Shown piece after piece: positions 1-7,834 of a DNA stretch of 64,000 bases. Below the pieces are notes generated by a model that made no database searches, was not told the origin of the DNA, and was given only the letters and a program-made list of their open reading frames with translations. Source of the DNA: Rikenellaceae bacterium (lineage in GTDB: Bacteria > Bacteroidota > Bacteroidia > Bacteroidales > UBA932); the NCBI GenBank assembly GCA_003542575.1, contig DPKJ01000003.1, forward strand, positions 148,793 to 212,792. Reading direction: 5' to 3'. A program made the position numbers and the translations under genes. The first letter of the stretch is position 1. The number at the start of each line of letters is the position of its first letter.

Positions 1-1193
1 TTATTGACGAGGGTAAAGTAAAATGGGAGGATACCGTGGTTAACCATCTGCCGAATTTTAAGCTTTACGACCCCTGGGTCACTGCAAACTTCCAGGTAAG
101 AGACATAATGGTTCATAAAACGGGATTCCGTGCATACGCAACGGATGACTTGCCACACTTTGGTTATAACCGTGATCAGATATTTACGCTCCTGAGACAT
201 ATTCAGCCAACATACAGCTTCAGAACCACCTACGCCTACAACAATGCAATGTATACAGTAACAGCAAAGATTATTGAGAAATATACGAACATGAGTTGGG
301 ATGATGCAATTGCAGAGAGAATATTCAAGCCGCTTGAGATGAATTCCAGCACAACAGGTAACCGCTCATTCTATTCATCAAATGCACTGGCTAAAGGTCA
401 CACTCACTTTATGGATAAAGACACAATCAAGACAGCAATCAGAGCAGATCGTGAGAGAGGGTTCCGGTGGCTCTCTGCTGTGGCTCCGGCAGGATTTGTA
501 ATCTCTACAGCAGAGGATATGGGCAACTGGCTTAAGATGCACCTTGGTAAAGGTAAATTCAATGGCAAACAGATTATTTCGGAAACAAATCACCGTTATC
601 TTTTTGTTCCGCAAACCATTAGCGGACATGATTCAGTAACTCTTAACAACTACGCACAGGGATGGACAGTGGAGCAGAGCAGCAACGGAAGACTCATAAG
701 ACATACCGGACTTGCCTACGGTTACACAGCATTCGTAGGGATAATGCCGGAAATAGATATGGGCATTGCAATTCTCACAAATGCCGGAGCCACCACAAAC
801 CCGCACATGGCTATTACAAGAGAGATGATTGAGATGCTTAAAGGTGAAGATAAGAGAGACTGGAGAGAATTTTACCTTAGCTCATTTACCCGTCCAAGGC
901 CAATAACTCCACAAACAAAGATAGACACAATCCCTCAACTTGCCAACATTCAATATCTTGGCCAGTTTTTCAAGGAAGATTTCGGTACTATCACAATTTC
1001 TGAGGAGGAGAACAAACTAATGTTTCAGCTCAACAATGTAAAATCAGAACTAAGACACAAAACCGGAAACGCATTTAACATAAGAAATATCAGCAACATC
1101 GAGTTAGAGTTCTTCCCCGGTAATAGCAATAAAATTGACGCACTCACTCTCAAAATCGGAGACCCGATAGGCAACTTTACTCGTATAAAATAG
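1..1193 (+). CDS. Serine hydrolase, beta-lactamase / class C penicillin-binding family (5' end outside window)
   Basis: The frame is open from base 3, so the gene begins before the window; the GTG at base 36 is internal, because the residues before it (VKWEDTVV) are typical family sequence. The missing part should carry the SxxK nucleophile. Visible are the Tyr-x-Asn element within YAYNN (about base 231) and the HTG triad box (base 702), the class C counterparts of YxN and KTG. The last 100 or so residues form a beta-rich tail like the C-terminal domain of many such hydrolases. Members are usually exported esterases, D-aminopeptidases or peptidases rather than true beta-lactamases; the substrate cannot be told. 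No operon partner is visible downstream. Confidence 0.85.
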   Translation, partial: IDEGKVKWEDTVVNHLPNFKLYDPWVTANFQVRDIMVHKTGFRAYATDDLPHFGYNRDQIFTLLRHIQPTYSFRTTYAYNNAMYTVTAKIIEKYTNMSWDDAIAERIFKPLEMNSSTTGNRSFYSSNALAKGHTHFMDKDTIKTAIRADRERGFRWLSAVAPAGFVISTAEDMGNWLKMHLGKGKFNGKQIISETNHRYLFVPQTISGHDSVTLNNYAQGWTVEQSSNGRLIRHTGLAYGYTAFVGIMPEIDMGIAILTNAGATTNPHMAITREMIEMLKGEDKRDWREFYLSSFTRPRPITPQTKIDTIPQLANIQYLGQFFKEDFGTITISEEENKLMFQLNNVKSELRHKTGNAFNIRNISNIELEFFPGNSNKIDALTLKIGDPIGNFTRIK

Positions 1194-1350
1194 GGGACTT
1201 TTAAGTCTTTGCCTTAATATCTATATATCAATGGCTTGCAAACATAATAATTTAAAAAAAAACGGGCAATATCATTTTGTATAATCCACTTAGTCAAATA
1301 GTTATGTAAACACTTAAATTCCGGAAATGGGCACACTCTCAATAATCTCA

Positions 1351-1523
1351 CAAATCACTCAACTCAAAGGCAATATTTGTTTTCCGATAATTTTCCGCGG
1401 CTACTTTTCGGGAACGACGAGGACTGTCTGACGACCGAAGGGAGGAGTTCCGCAGTCGCCGAAAAGTACCAAGAAAATTTGAGGGTGCACTAAAACAATC
1501 GGTTGCAGGAGTAGAGTGATTTG
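1351..1523. repeat. Imperfect inverted-repeat element (MITE- or REP-like) with conserved core
   Basis: Nested arms are visible: CAAATCACTC (1351-1360) with GAGTGATTTG (1514-1523); TACTTTTCGG (1402-1411) with CCGAAAAGTA (1459-1468); GACTG (1422-1426) with CAGTC (1453-1457). Spacing between outer and middle arms is 41 and 45 bases, so the structure is nearly symmetrical. The 35-base core at 1419-1453 matches 51621-51655 at 30 of 35 positions. No coding capacity and no transposase nearby; a palindromic non-autonomous repeat or a structured RNA are both possible. Confidence 0.6.
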
Positions 1524-1601
1524 GGAAAATAAAACATATTTCCGTTTTAGACTATCTAAAATAAGCTCCGCAATATTAGCAACTGATTACATTTAAATAT
1601 T

Positions 1602-1636
1602 AAAAGCTAATCCTGGAACAATGGATTGGCTTTTTT
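1602..1636 (+). terminator. Rho-independent terminator, orphan
   Basis: Arms 1602-1613 (AAAAGCTAATCC) and 1623-1634 (GGATTGGCTTTT) pair over 12 bases with one wobble, 9-base loop, and the T-run continues to 1636. It lies 409 bases past the hydrolase stop and 220 bases before the serpin, so it may end a long 3' UTR or an unannotated short transcript. Confidence 0.6.
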
Positions 1637-1856
1637 AGATTATAACATTACTGCTGAACAAATTAAAGAATTCCTTTCGCAGTGCACTATTCCGACGATT
1701 TCAAATATTTATAATCGTATAAATTTAACAACTAATGCCTTAATTATTTGCAAATTAATCAGAAAGACACTAAATTGCACTTGGCAATCAAGCATATAAA
1801 GCTATCTGAACCTACTGCCTGATATAATTTCATTATTTTAAGAATTACCATCCATT

Positions 1857-3122
1857 ATGAAACAGTTAATTTATTTGGCTACAATTTTACTTGCGATTTC
1901 GTGTTCAAAGTCGCAACAAGCGGTTGAGAATCCAAAGTCGGAAGAGCAAAATCCAATAGTAAATTATGTACCGGCAAAACCTATCATTTTACAAGCTCAG
2001 AGTAAGCTGATTCTTGATAAAACAAACACATTTGCCTTTGGCTTCTTCAAGGCTTTGTCCCAAAAGCAAAGCGCAAATATGTTTCTCTCACCGTACAGTA
2101 TGTCTGCAGCATTGGGTATGCTTTACAACGGAGCTGCCGGGGACACAAAAAAAGAGATTGCCGGTGTACTTGGCATGAATGAATATGAACCCCAGGAAAT
2201 TAACCAATATTATAAGGAGCTCACAAAAGCATTAGTAGAGGTTGATTCGCATACAATATTAAGTATTGCCAACTCAGTCTGGGCTAATAAAACAATTCCA
2301 CTGAAGAGCTCTTTTCTTGATTTAAACAAGAACTACTTTGATGCAAAGGTTAGCACTCTGGATTTTTCAGCTCCTTCTACTATTCCTGCCATTAACCTCT
2401 GGTGTAAAGAGAAAACCAACGGTAAAATTCCGGAGATTATTAAACAGATAGATCCATCATCTATGGTTTTACTTACAAATGCAATATATTTTAGTTCGTT
2501 CTGGAGATTTAATTTTGACAAGACCAAAACCGTTAATAAATCATTCAATAATATTGACAACACCTCCTCTGCTGTAGCTATGATGCACCAAAGAAGAATG
2601 GATATGATGTATTCACAGATGGACAGATGCGGTATGGTAACAATCCCATATTCCAATACTGCCTATGCAATGAATATTATACTTCCGGCAGAGGGCGAGA
2701 AGATTGATGATATAATCAGTGACCTTGACCAGGATGTTTGGAAGACAATGGTAAACCACAGATCGCTTGCAAAAGTTACACTCTCTATGCCTCGTTTCAA
2801 AATTGAGAATAGTCTGGAAAAACTGGATGAAACACTTGCAGTGATGGGTATGCCAACAGCATTTACTCACAACGCCGATTTCTCGGCTATGTCAGACATG
2901 AGAACTTATGTATCTGAAGTAATTCAGAAAAGTTACATATCTGTTGATGAAAACGGTACAGAGGCAGCTGCGGTGACAATAGTAAATATGTATGCAACAA
3001 GCATAGGGCCTCAACCAAATCCAGCAGAGGTAATAATGGAGGTTAACAGACCATTTATATTCTTAATATACGAACAGAGTACAGGTGCTATTCTTTTTGT
3101 TGGAAAGGTTACTAAATTGTAA
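1857..3122 (+). CDS. Serpin (serine protease inhibitor), predicted lipoprotein
   Basis: Full-length serpin of 421 residues. A hydrophobic N-terminus ends in AISC, so Cys16 is a likely lipidation site and the protein probably sits in the outer membrane or on the surface. Serpin landmarks include NAIYFSSFW (around 210), the hinge starting at Glu365 with GTEAAAVT, and the closing NRPFIFLIYE and GAILFVGKV strands. The hinge is Ala-rich as in inhibitory serpins. Counting 17 residues from Glu365 places the scissile bond at Thr381-Ser382, which would suit an elastase-like or other small-residue protease; this is inference. Related gut-bacterial serpins block host neutrophil and pancreatic proteases, but the target here is unknown. 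It stands alone, 114 bases before the cysteine-rich peptide gene. Confidence 0.93.
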   Translation: MKQLIYLATILLAISCSKSQQAVENPKSEEQNPIVNYVPAKPIILQAQSKLILDKTNTFAFGFFKALSQKQSANMFLSPYSMSAALGMLYNGAAGDTKKEIAGVLGMNEYEPQEINQYYKELTKALVEVDSHTILSIANSVWANKTIPLKSSFLDLNKNYFDAKVSTLDFSAPSTIPAINLWCKEKTNGKIPEIIKQIDPSSMVLLTNAIYFSSFWRFNFDKTKTVNKSFNNIDNTSSAVAMMHQRRMDMMYSQMDRCGMVTIPYSNTAYAMNIILPAEGEKIDDIISDLDQDVWKTMVNHRSLAKVTLSMPRFKIENSLEKLDETLAVMGMPTAFTHNADFSAMSDMRTYVSEVIQKSYISVDENGTEAAAVTIVNMYATSIGPQPNPAEVIMEVNRPFIFLIYEQSTGAILFVGKVTKL

Positions 3123-3236
3123 TTTACTTAATAAGAACCTGAGCATAATAGGCGTAAATCTTTCAACTGCTATTCTATTCTCATTAGCCTTGGCTAAAGT
3201 GGATTCTTAAATTATAAACAATTAAATTTTTATGTT

Positions 3237-3476
3237 ATGAAAAAATTAATTTTAATTATCGCTACATCTTTTTTATTTTTCATTTTCTCATCATTAGTTA
3301 ATCAACTTAATGCCGGAAAATGTGCTCTTTATTATTCTACCTACAATTTAGATTGTTTAGTATGTGGTACACCAAGTAGTGTTCCTTCTTGTATTTTCAA
3401 TTCTGAGCCAGATGCCGGGGGTGATTGTTATACTGGGGAGTGTAATGTGTGTGGCAATGACGGTATTTGTTTTTAA
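3237..3476 (+). CDS. Small secreted eight-cysteine peptide, NVEALA-like
   Basis: 79 residues: Lys-rich start, a hydrophobic stretch to about residue 20, then a likely signal peptidase site after LNA (residue 26). The mature part would be 53 residues with eight cysteines at 29, 40, 43, 52, 64, 69, 72 and 78, enough for four disulfides after export. Gly, Asp and Asn are common near the end (GNDGIC). Size, position and pairing with the next gene match NVEALA-type peptides of Bacteroidales, although the NVEALA motif itself is reduced to NQLNAG. Function of the family is not established; signalling peptide, bacteriocin-like effector and propeller ligand are all open. It is 12 bases before the propeller gene, so the two are almost surely co-transcribed. 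Confidence 0.75.
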   Translation: MKKLILIIATSFLFFIFSSLVNQLNAGKCALYYSTYNLDCLVCGTPSSVPSCIFNSEPDAGGDCYTGECNVCGNDGICF

Positions 3477-3488
3477 TAAATTTTAAAA

Positions 3489-4625
3489 ATGAAAAAAAAT
3501 CCTTGTTATATTTTTATCACTTTCATTTATATGATGGTGATCACATATGGTTGCAATACTAATTTGGGGGTTGAATCTACATTTAAAATTCCCGTTCAAT
3601 ATAATATGGAAAATACTTTGCCCTTCTCTGAATCAGGGTACACATATGATGTTGAAATTATCCCTCTTGAAAATAAAACCGAAGCATATATAAATTTTAA
3701 AGGAATAAACAGAATAGAGGTATACAAAGATATTTATTATATAATGACGTTTTATGGAGACTTAAAACTATTTCACAAAAATGGTAATTACCTAAAAACA
3801 ATAAGTAAAGGTAGAGGACCAGGAGAACTAAATATGGTTTCCGATTTTTCATTTGACAGAGATACTGAAAAAATTGAAATATTGGATGTTAATGACATTA
3901 AAGTCTACGATATCGCAGGAAACTATGAAACATCAATTCCTGTTAAGAATAACTACATTGAATTTGTAAAATTTGGGGGAAAAAGAATCTTTCTTGATTC
4001 CAATAAAGATCCTCAGCAGAAATACAACTACATCATTCTGAATAACGCTGGCGAATTATGCTACTTTGAAGACAAATTTGGTCCCACTTTAAGCCCAACA
4101 ATCTCTCCTAGACACTTCAATCAGTATGAAAAAGAGCTTTACCTCAGCTCAAACTATTCAAACAAAATTTATAAAATGGTGGCTGATGACAATTTACCAA
4201 AAGAATTTGGATATATCGAGGAGATGAATACCGATAAATCAATCAGCGGTATAGATTTTGAAAGTTTTAAAGAGATTAGTTCAAGAAATAATTGGTTTAC
4301 AAAAGTTCTTGGATTTTATAAAATTAATAGTTCAATGTACGGGCTTTCAATATCAAAAGATAGGATAGAAACTTTTTTAGTTGATCTGAGTAGGAATTTA
4401 ATTTACTGCCATCCCTTTAATGGGTTGCCTATTCTTTTCAAACCCCTCTTCAGTTGTGGTTTAAAAGAGTACTATTTATTCCCTCCTGAGCTATTTCAAG
4501 GAGCCGTTGGAGATTTGATTAACAAAAAAAATCCAGAATTGTATACAAAAATTAAAGAACAAATTTTGCCAGAGACAGATGCCCAAAATCTTTTCATAAT
4601 TAAACTAAGTTACAGGGAAAAATGA
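3489..4625 (+). CDS. 6-bladed beta-propeller lipoprotein (DUF5128-like)
   Basis: 378 residues. Hydrophobic N-terminus with TYGC makes Cys22 a likely lipidated residue. Repeated short beta-type segments follow, including the signature GRGPGE at 108-113 followed by DFSFDRDTEKIEILD, typical of the TolB-like 6-bladed propellers that accompany NVEALA peptides. Probably a periplasmic-facing or surface lipoprotein that binds a partner rather than an enzyme, since no catalytic motif is visible. Base composition is clearly more A/T-rich than in the housekeeping genes around it (many AAA, AAT, ATA codons), hinting at recent acquisition together with the peptide gene. It converges on the minus-strand TPR gene across a 130-base gap containing a long hairpin. 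Confidence 0.8.
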   Translation: MKKNPCYIFITFIYMMVITYGCNTNLGVESTFKIPVQYNMENTLPFSESGYTYDVEIIPLENKTEAYINFKGINRIEVYKDIYYIMTFYGDLKLFHKNGNYLKTISKGRGPGELNMVSDFSFDRDTEKIEILDVNDIKVYDIAGNYETSIPVKNNYIEFVKFGGKRIFLDSNKDPQQKYNYIILNNAGELCYFEDKFGPTLSPTISPRHFNQYEKELYLSSNYSNKIYKMVADDNLPKEFGYIEEMNTDKSISGIDFESFKEISSRNNWFTKVLGFYKINSSMYGLSISKDRIETFLVDLSRNLIYCHPFNGLPILFKPLFSCGLKEYYLFPPELFQGAVGDLINKKNPELYTKIKEQILPETDAQNLFIIKLSYREK

Positions 4626-4663
4626 GATAACAATTAATATGCTTAAAGAACCAATCCATTTTT

Positions 4664-4709
4664 GATGTGAACCCCAAAAGTTATTTGTCTAACTTTTAGG
4701 GTTCACATC
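4664..4709. repeat. 20-base-pair inverted repeat between convergent genes
   Basis: Arms 4664-4683 and 4690-4709 pair at 19 of 20 positions around a 6-base loop (TTTGTC). It sits between convergent genes and could act as a bidirectional terminator, but there is no T-run after either arm; the run of T lies before the left arm on the + strand. A recombination scar or attachment-type palindrome is the alternative. Confidence 0.7.
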
Positions 4710-4755
4710 ATATCCTAGCTGTATTTTAACAGATTGTTATTCCTCTTAACGAAAA

Positions 4756-5031
4756 TTAAGGATTCATCATATCGGTATTCTGAAATCGAAGTATTTCGTA
4801 AATGTGCTCAATTGCATGAGCGGCAGGGCCTGCAGGGTCCAGAAACTTAGCCTTGTTAAGCGCATTGATAGCCTCTCCCCACTGCTGTTCACGCCTCAGA
4901 ATTCCCCCCATTAGGTACCAACCCTGAGCATTTTCAGGCTCTCTTTTCAGAAACTCTTCAAGCTCCTGATGAGCCGTTGCAATTTCACCCTCCCGGAGTA
5001 ACTGCTCAATTTCAAGTAAATTTTTAGCCAT
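4756..5031 (-). CDS. Small TPR-repeat protein
   Basis: 91 residues from the ATG at 5031; an in-frame TTG six bases upstream directly abuts the rnfA stop and is less likely. Two helical-hairpin repeats are visible (IATAHQELEEFLKREPENAQGWYLMG and EAINALNKAKFLDPA regions), matching the TPR pattern with Pro at repeat ends. No signal peptide, so probably cytoplasmic, mediating protein contacts. It is the last gene of the Rnf run and may assist Rnf assembly, but that is only inferred from position. Confidence 0.75.
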   Translation of the reverse strand: MAKNLLEIEQLLREGEIATAHQELEEFLKREPENAQGWYLMGGILRREQQWGEAINALNKAKFLDPAGPAAHAIEHIYEILRFQNTDMMNP

Positions 5032-5037
5032 AATCAA

Positions 5038-5637
5038 TTAAACTAAACCTGCAAATCCCATAAAGGCAAGAGCAAGTATTCCGGCTGTAATTAATGCAAT
5101 TGGCGTGCCTTTAAATTCCTTAGGCACATTTGCAAGTTCCAGCTGCTCTCTTAACCCCGCAAAGAGAATCATAGCCAGACCGAATCCCAAAGCATTTGCA
5201 ATTGCAAACACAACAGCCTGAGCCATGTTAAGCATGTGAGGATCACCCCCGAATGTAAACTCTTTAGAGACAACAAGAATTGCCACACCAAGTACAGCAC
5301 AGTTTGTAGTAATGAGCGGAAGAAAAATACCTAGCGCCTGATAAAGAGCAGGGCTTACCTTCTTCATGATTATTTCAACCATTTGAACAAGCGACGCAAT
5401 TACCACAATAAAGGTTACTGTTTGCATAAACTCGATGCCCAGAGGAATCAGAACATAGTATTGCAAAAGATATGTTACAAGGGTTGCAACAGCCATTACA
5501 AAGGTTACCGCACCCGACATCCCGGCAGCAGTACTCACCTTGTTTGAAACACCAAGAAAAGGGCAGACTCCCAGAAACTGTGACAGAAGTATATTGTTTA
5601 CAAAAACTGCCGAAATGATTATTAATATATATTCCAT
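5038..5637 (-). CDS. rnfA: Rnf electron transport complex subunit A
   Basis: 199 residues, close to the usual 190-200. Six membrane segments, with the first carrying NNILLSQFLGVCPFLGVS, the conserved half-helix with a Cys shared by RnfA and NqrE that, with the matching Cys of RnfE/NqrD, binds a membrane Fe-S cluster. A second conserved region is LPLITTNCAVLG, with another Cys. RnfA pairs with RnfE in the membrane core of the ferredoxin:NAD+ oxidoreductase that pumps Na+ or H+. The ATG at 5637 follows the rnfE stop by 11 bases; last Rnf subunit in the operon. Confidence 0.97.
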   Translation of the reverse strand: MEYILIIISAVFVNNILLSQFLGVCPFLGVSNKVSTAAGMSGAVTFVMAVATLVTYLLQYYVLIPLGIEFMQTVTFIVVIASLVQMVEIIMKKVSPALYQALGIFLPLITTNCAVLGVAILVVSKEFTFGGDPHMLNMAQAVVFAIANALGFGLAMILFAGLREQLELANVPKEFKGTPIALITAGILALAFMGFAGLV

Positions 5638-5648
5638 ACTGTAATCAA

Positions 5649-6236
5649 TTAAGAGATTCTGGTTTTAAGTTTATTAAACAGCACCAAAAGGTAACCGAGG
5701 GCAATGAATGCTCCCGGAGCAAGTACAAAAACAAGCATTCCATCACCATCAATAAGTTTGATTCCAAAGAGTGATGCACTGCCCAGCAACTCCCTTACGG
5801 CGCCAAGTACTGTAAGACCTAGGGTAAATCCCAATCCGATACCGATTCCATCCAGAGCCGAATCAGTGATATTGTTTTTTGAAGCAAAAGCCTCGGCTCT
5901 TCCCAGAACAATACAGTTTACCACTATCAGCGGAATAAACAGACCAAGTGTTTCATAGAGACCGGGAGTATATGCCTGCATAAGCAGCTGAAGAATCGTT
6001 ACAAATGCTGCAATGACAACAATGTATGAAGGTATCCTCACCTTACTTGGGATAAGACCTGCAATAGATGAAATTACAATATTTGACATTATTAGTACAA
6101 AGGTTGTAGCCAGGCCCATGCCCAGGCCATTAATTGCCGACGTGGTTGTTCCCAATGTGGGACACATTCCAAGAAAGAGAACGAAAATTGGGTTCTCCTT
6201 TAGGATTCCTCTTGTTATTAATGATAGTTTACTCAT
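5649..6236 (-). CDS. rnfE: Rnf electron transport complex subunit E
   Basis: 195 residues with six predicted membrane segments. The signature NPIFVLFLGMCPTLGTTTS near residue 20 and LIVVNCIVLGRAEAFAS near residue 110 are the RnfE/NqrD hallmarks, inverted in topology relative to RnfA. The two Cys-containing half-helices line the Fe-S site and ion pathway. Start overlaps the rnfG stop by 8 bases, consistent with translational coupling. Confidence 0.97.
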   Translation of the reverse strand: MSKLSLITRGILKENPIFVLFLGMCPTLGTTTSAINGLGMGLATTFVLIMSNIVISSIAGLIPSKVRIPSYIVVIAAFVTILQLLMQAYTPGLYETLGLFIPLIVVNCIVLGRAEAFASKNNITDSALDGIGIGLGFTLGLTVLGAVRELLGSASLFGIKLIDGDGMLVFVLAPGAFIALGYLLVLFNKLKTRIS

Positions 6237-6828
6237 TTGCCTTCTCCTCCTCTGATTTTTGGTTTGAACAGAGCTTAAAAGCCTCCCATGCCAACGTTAC
6301 GGCATCGCAGTAAGCTCTTGAAGTAATTGTCGAAGCTGTAATCGCGTCAACATCACCACCATCTTTTTTGACAACCAGTTTGAAATTCTGTGGGTCTTTT
6401 CCTTCGAATTGTGCACTGAAACTACTCTTTGAAGGTTCGATCTTATCTCCAAGTCCCGGAGTTTCGGTATGCGAAAGAACAGAAATTCCCTTGATTGTTC
6501 CATCTACATTGAATCCAACCATAAGTGCTATTCTTCCTCCAAAACCCGATGCATATGTCTCAATAGCGTAACCTGCTGCATTTTCGCCCATCTTTGCCGG
6601 GTAAACTTTGTAGCTCTTTCCCGCACTCTCTACCATGAACATTTCAGCAGAGGGGTCATTGTCAAATTCAGGAGAGACACTTGCAATTGCATTGTTTGTC
6701 TTGGCAGCCATTGCAATATCAATCGGACCCTTTGTAAGTGCGTAAACTCCCCCCAAAAGTGCCGAAGCAATGAGAGTTACGGCAGAGAGGGTCATCACCA
6801 TATTTTTTAAAGTTGAACTTTTAGCCAT
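6229..6828 (-). CDS. rnfG: Rnf electron transport complex subunit G, FMN-binding
   Basis: 199 residues: one N-terminal membrane anchor (about 12-32) and a periplasmic FMN-binding domain. The conserved HTETPGLGDKI is at 120-130, and the flavinylation site reads D-A-I-T-A-S-T (161-167), so FMN would be attached through a phosphoester bond to Thr167. The canonical S/T-G-A-T is here T-A-S-T, which still has the acceptor Thr. RnfG passes electrons between RnfD and the membrane Fe-S site. Both ends overlap neighbouring Rnf genes by 8 bases. Confidence 0.96.
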   Translation of the reverse strand: MAKSSTLKNMVMTLSAVTLIASALLGGVYALTKGPIDIAMAAKTNNAIASVSPEFDNDPSAEMFMVESAGKSYKVYPAKMGENAAGYAIETYASGFGGRIALMVGFNVDGTIKGISVLSHTETPGLGDKIEPSKSSFSAQFEGKDPQNFKLVVKKDGGDVDAITASTITSRAYCDAVTLAWEAFKLCSNQKSEEEKANE

Positions 6829-7822
6829 TCTTCACCTCCTTACCAAATCTTTTTGGTTTGTAAAAATTATTCAGAAGAGGAACCGTTGCATTCATAATGA
6901 GGATTGCAAACGAAATACCTTCCGGGTATGCTCCAAAATTTCTGATGAGAACTGTGATTACTCCAATGCCTACACCAAAGATTATCATTCCCTTTGTACT
7001 CATTGGCGATGTCACATAATCTGTTGCCATGAAAATTGAACCGATAAGAAGACCTCCTGTAAGTATAGTAAATATTGGATCAGGATTATGGGTTGGATCA
7101 ATTATCCAGAAAATTCCCGATAGAACCATCACAGAACCAATAATTGAAAGTGGGATGTGAGGCCGGATAACTCTTCTTATAAGCAGGTAGACAAGCCCCA
7201 CCAGCAGAGCCAGAGCAGAAACCTCTCCGACAGATCCTCCAATTTTGCTGAATAGCATCTCGGCATAGGAAAAGTTGTTTGCTTCAAAGATTTGATCCAT
7301 TGTCATCCCCTTGGAGAGACCCTCCTTCACTATCGAAAGCGCTGTAGCACCTGAAGTTGCATCTATACCCTCGCGAAACCACGACACAGGAGTAGTCCAG
7401 TCAGTCATGATAACAGGGAAAGAGACCAGTAAAAACACACGTCCCACAAGAGCCGGATTAAAGAGATTCTGGCCAATGCCACCAAAGCTCATTTTGGCAA
7501 CTCCGATTGCAACTATGGCACCGATAAAAACAAGCCAACTCGGAGAATTAGGGGGAAGATTGAGGGCAAGAAGCAAGCCGGTAAGGGCTGCCGAATAATC
7601 GTTAACTGTTACTTTTCCCTTTATAATGTACTTCTGTATGGCAAATTCAACCAGCAGGCAGGTTATTGCTCCTACAAATGCCAGTTTTATGGCAGAGAAG
7701 CCAAAAAAGTAGATAGACACCAGTAGTGAAGGCGATAGTGCAATTATTACATCTCTCATCAACCCCTGGGTACTATCCTTGCCGTGAATATGCGGAGCAG
7801 GTGATACTAATAGTTTTTTCAT
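6821..7822 (-). CDS. rnfD: Rnf electron transport complex subunit D
   Basis: 333 residues, multi-spanning. SPAPHIHG at the N-terminus and SGAT at 157-160 (FMN attached to Thr160) are the RnfD/NqrB signatures. The flavin sits in the periplasmic loop after the third or fourth helix and exchanges electrons with RnfG. The ATG at 7822 is 12 bases after the rnfC stop. Length and motif order are normal; nothing broken. Confidence 0.97.
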   Translation of the reverse strand: MKKLLVSPAPHIHGKDSTQGLMRDVIIALSPSLLVSIYFFGFSAIKLAFVGAITCLLVEFAIQKYIIKGKVTVNDYSAALTGLLLALNLPPNSPSWLVFIGAIVAIGVAKMSFGGIGQNLFNPALVGRVFLLVSFPVIMTDWTTPVSWFREGIDATSGATALSIVKEGLSKGMTMDQIFEANNFSYAEMLFSKIGGSVGEVSALALLVGLVYLLIRRVIRPHIPLSIIGSVMVLSGIFWIIDPTHNPDPIFTILTGGLLIGSIFMATDYVTSPMSTKGMIIFGVGIGVITVLIRNFGAYPEGISFAILIMNATVPLLNNFYKPKRFGKEVKNG

Positions 7823-7834
7823 AAAGATTATCTG

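Larger units (their letters stand above)
1194..1856. other. 663-base intergenic region without a convincing gene
   Basis: No credible coding frame lies here. It holds a large imperfect inverted repeat (1351-1523) with a GC-rich core shared with a second site near 51.6 kb, and an intrinsic terminator (1602-1636) too far from either gene to be their obvious terminator. The remaining sequence is A/T-rich. The region just before the serpin start contains TATAATTT, only a weak match to a Bacteroidota -7 box. Confidence 0.7.
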
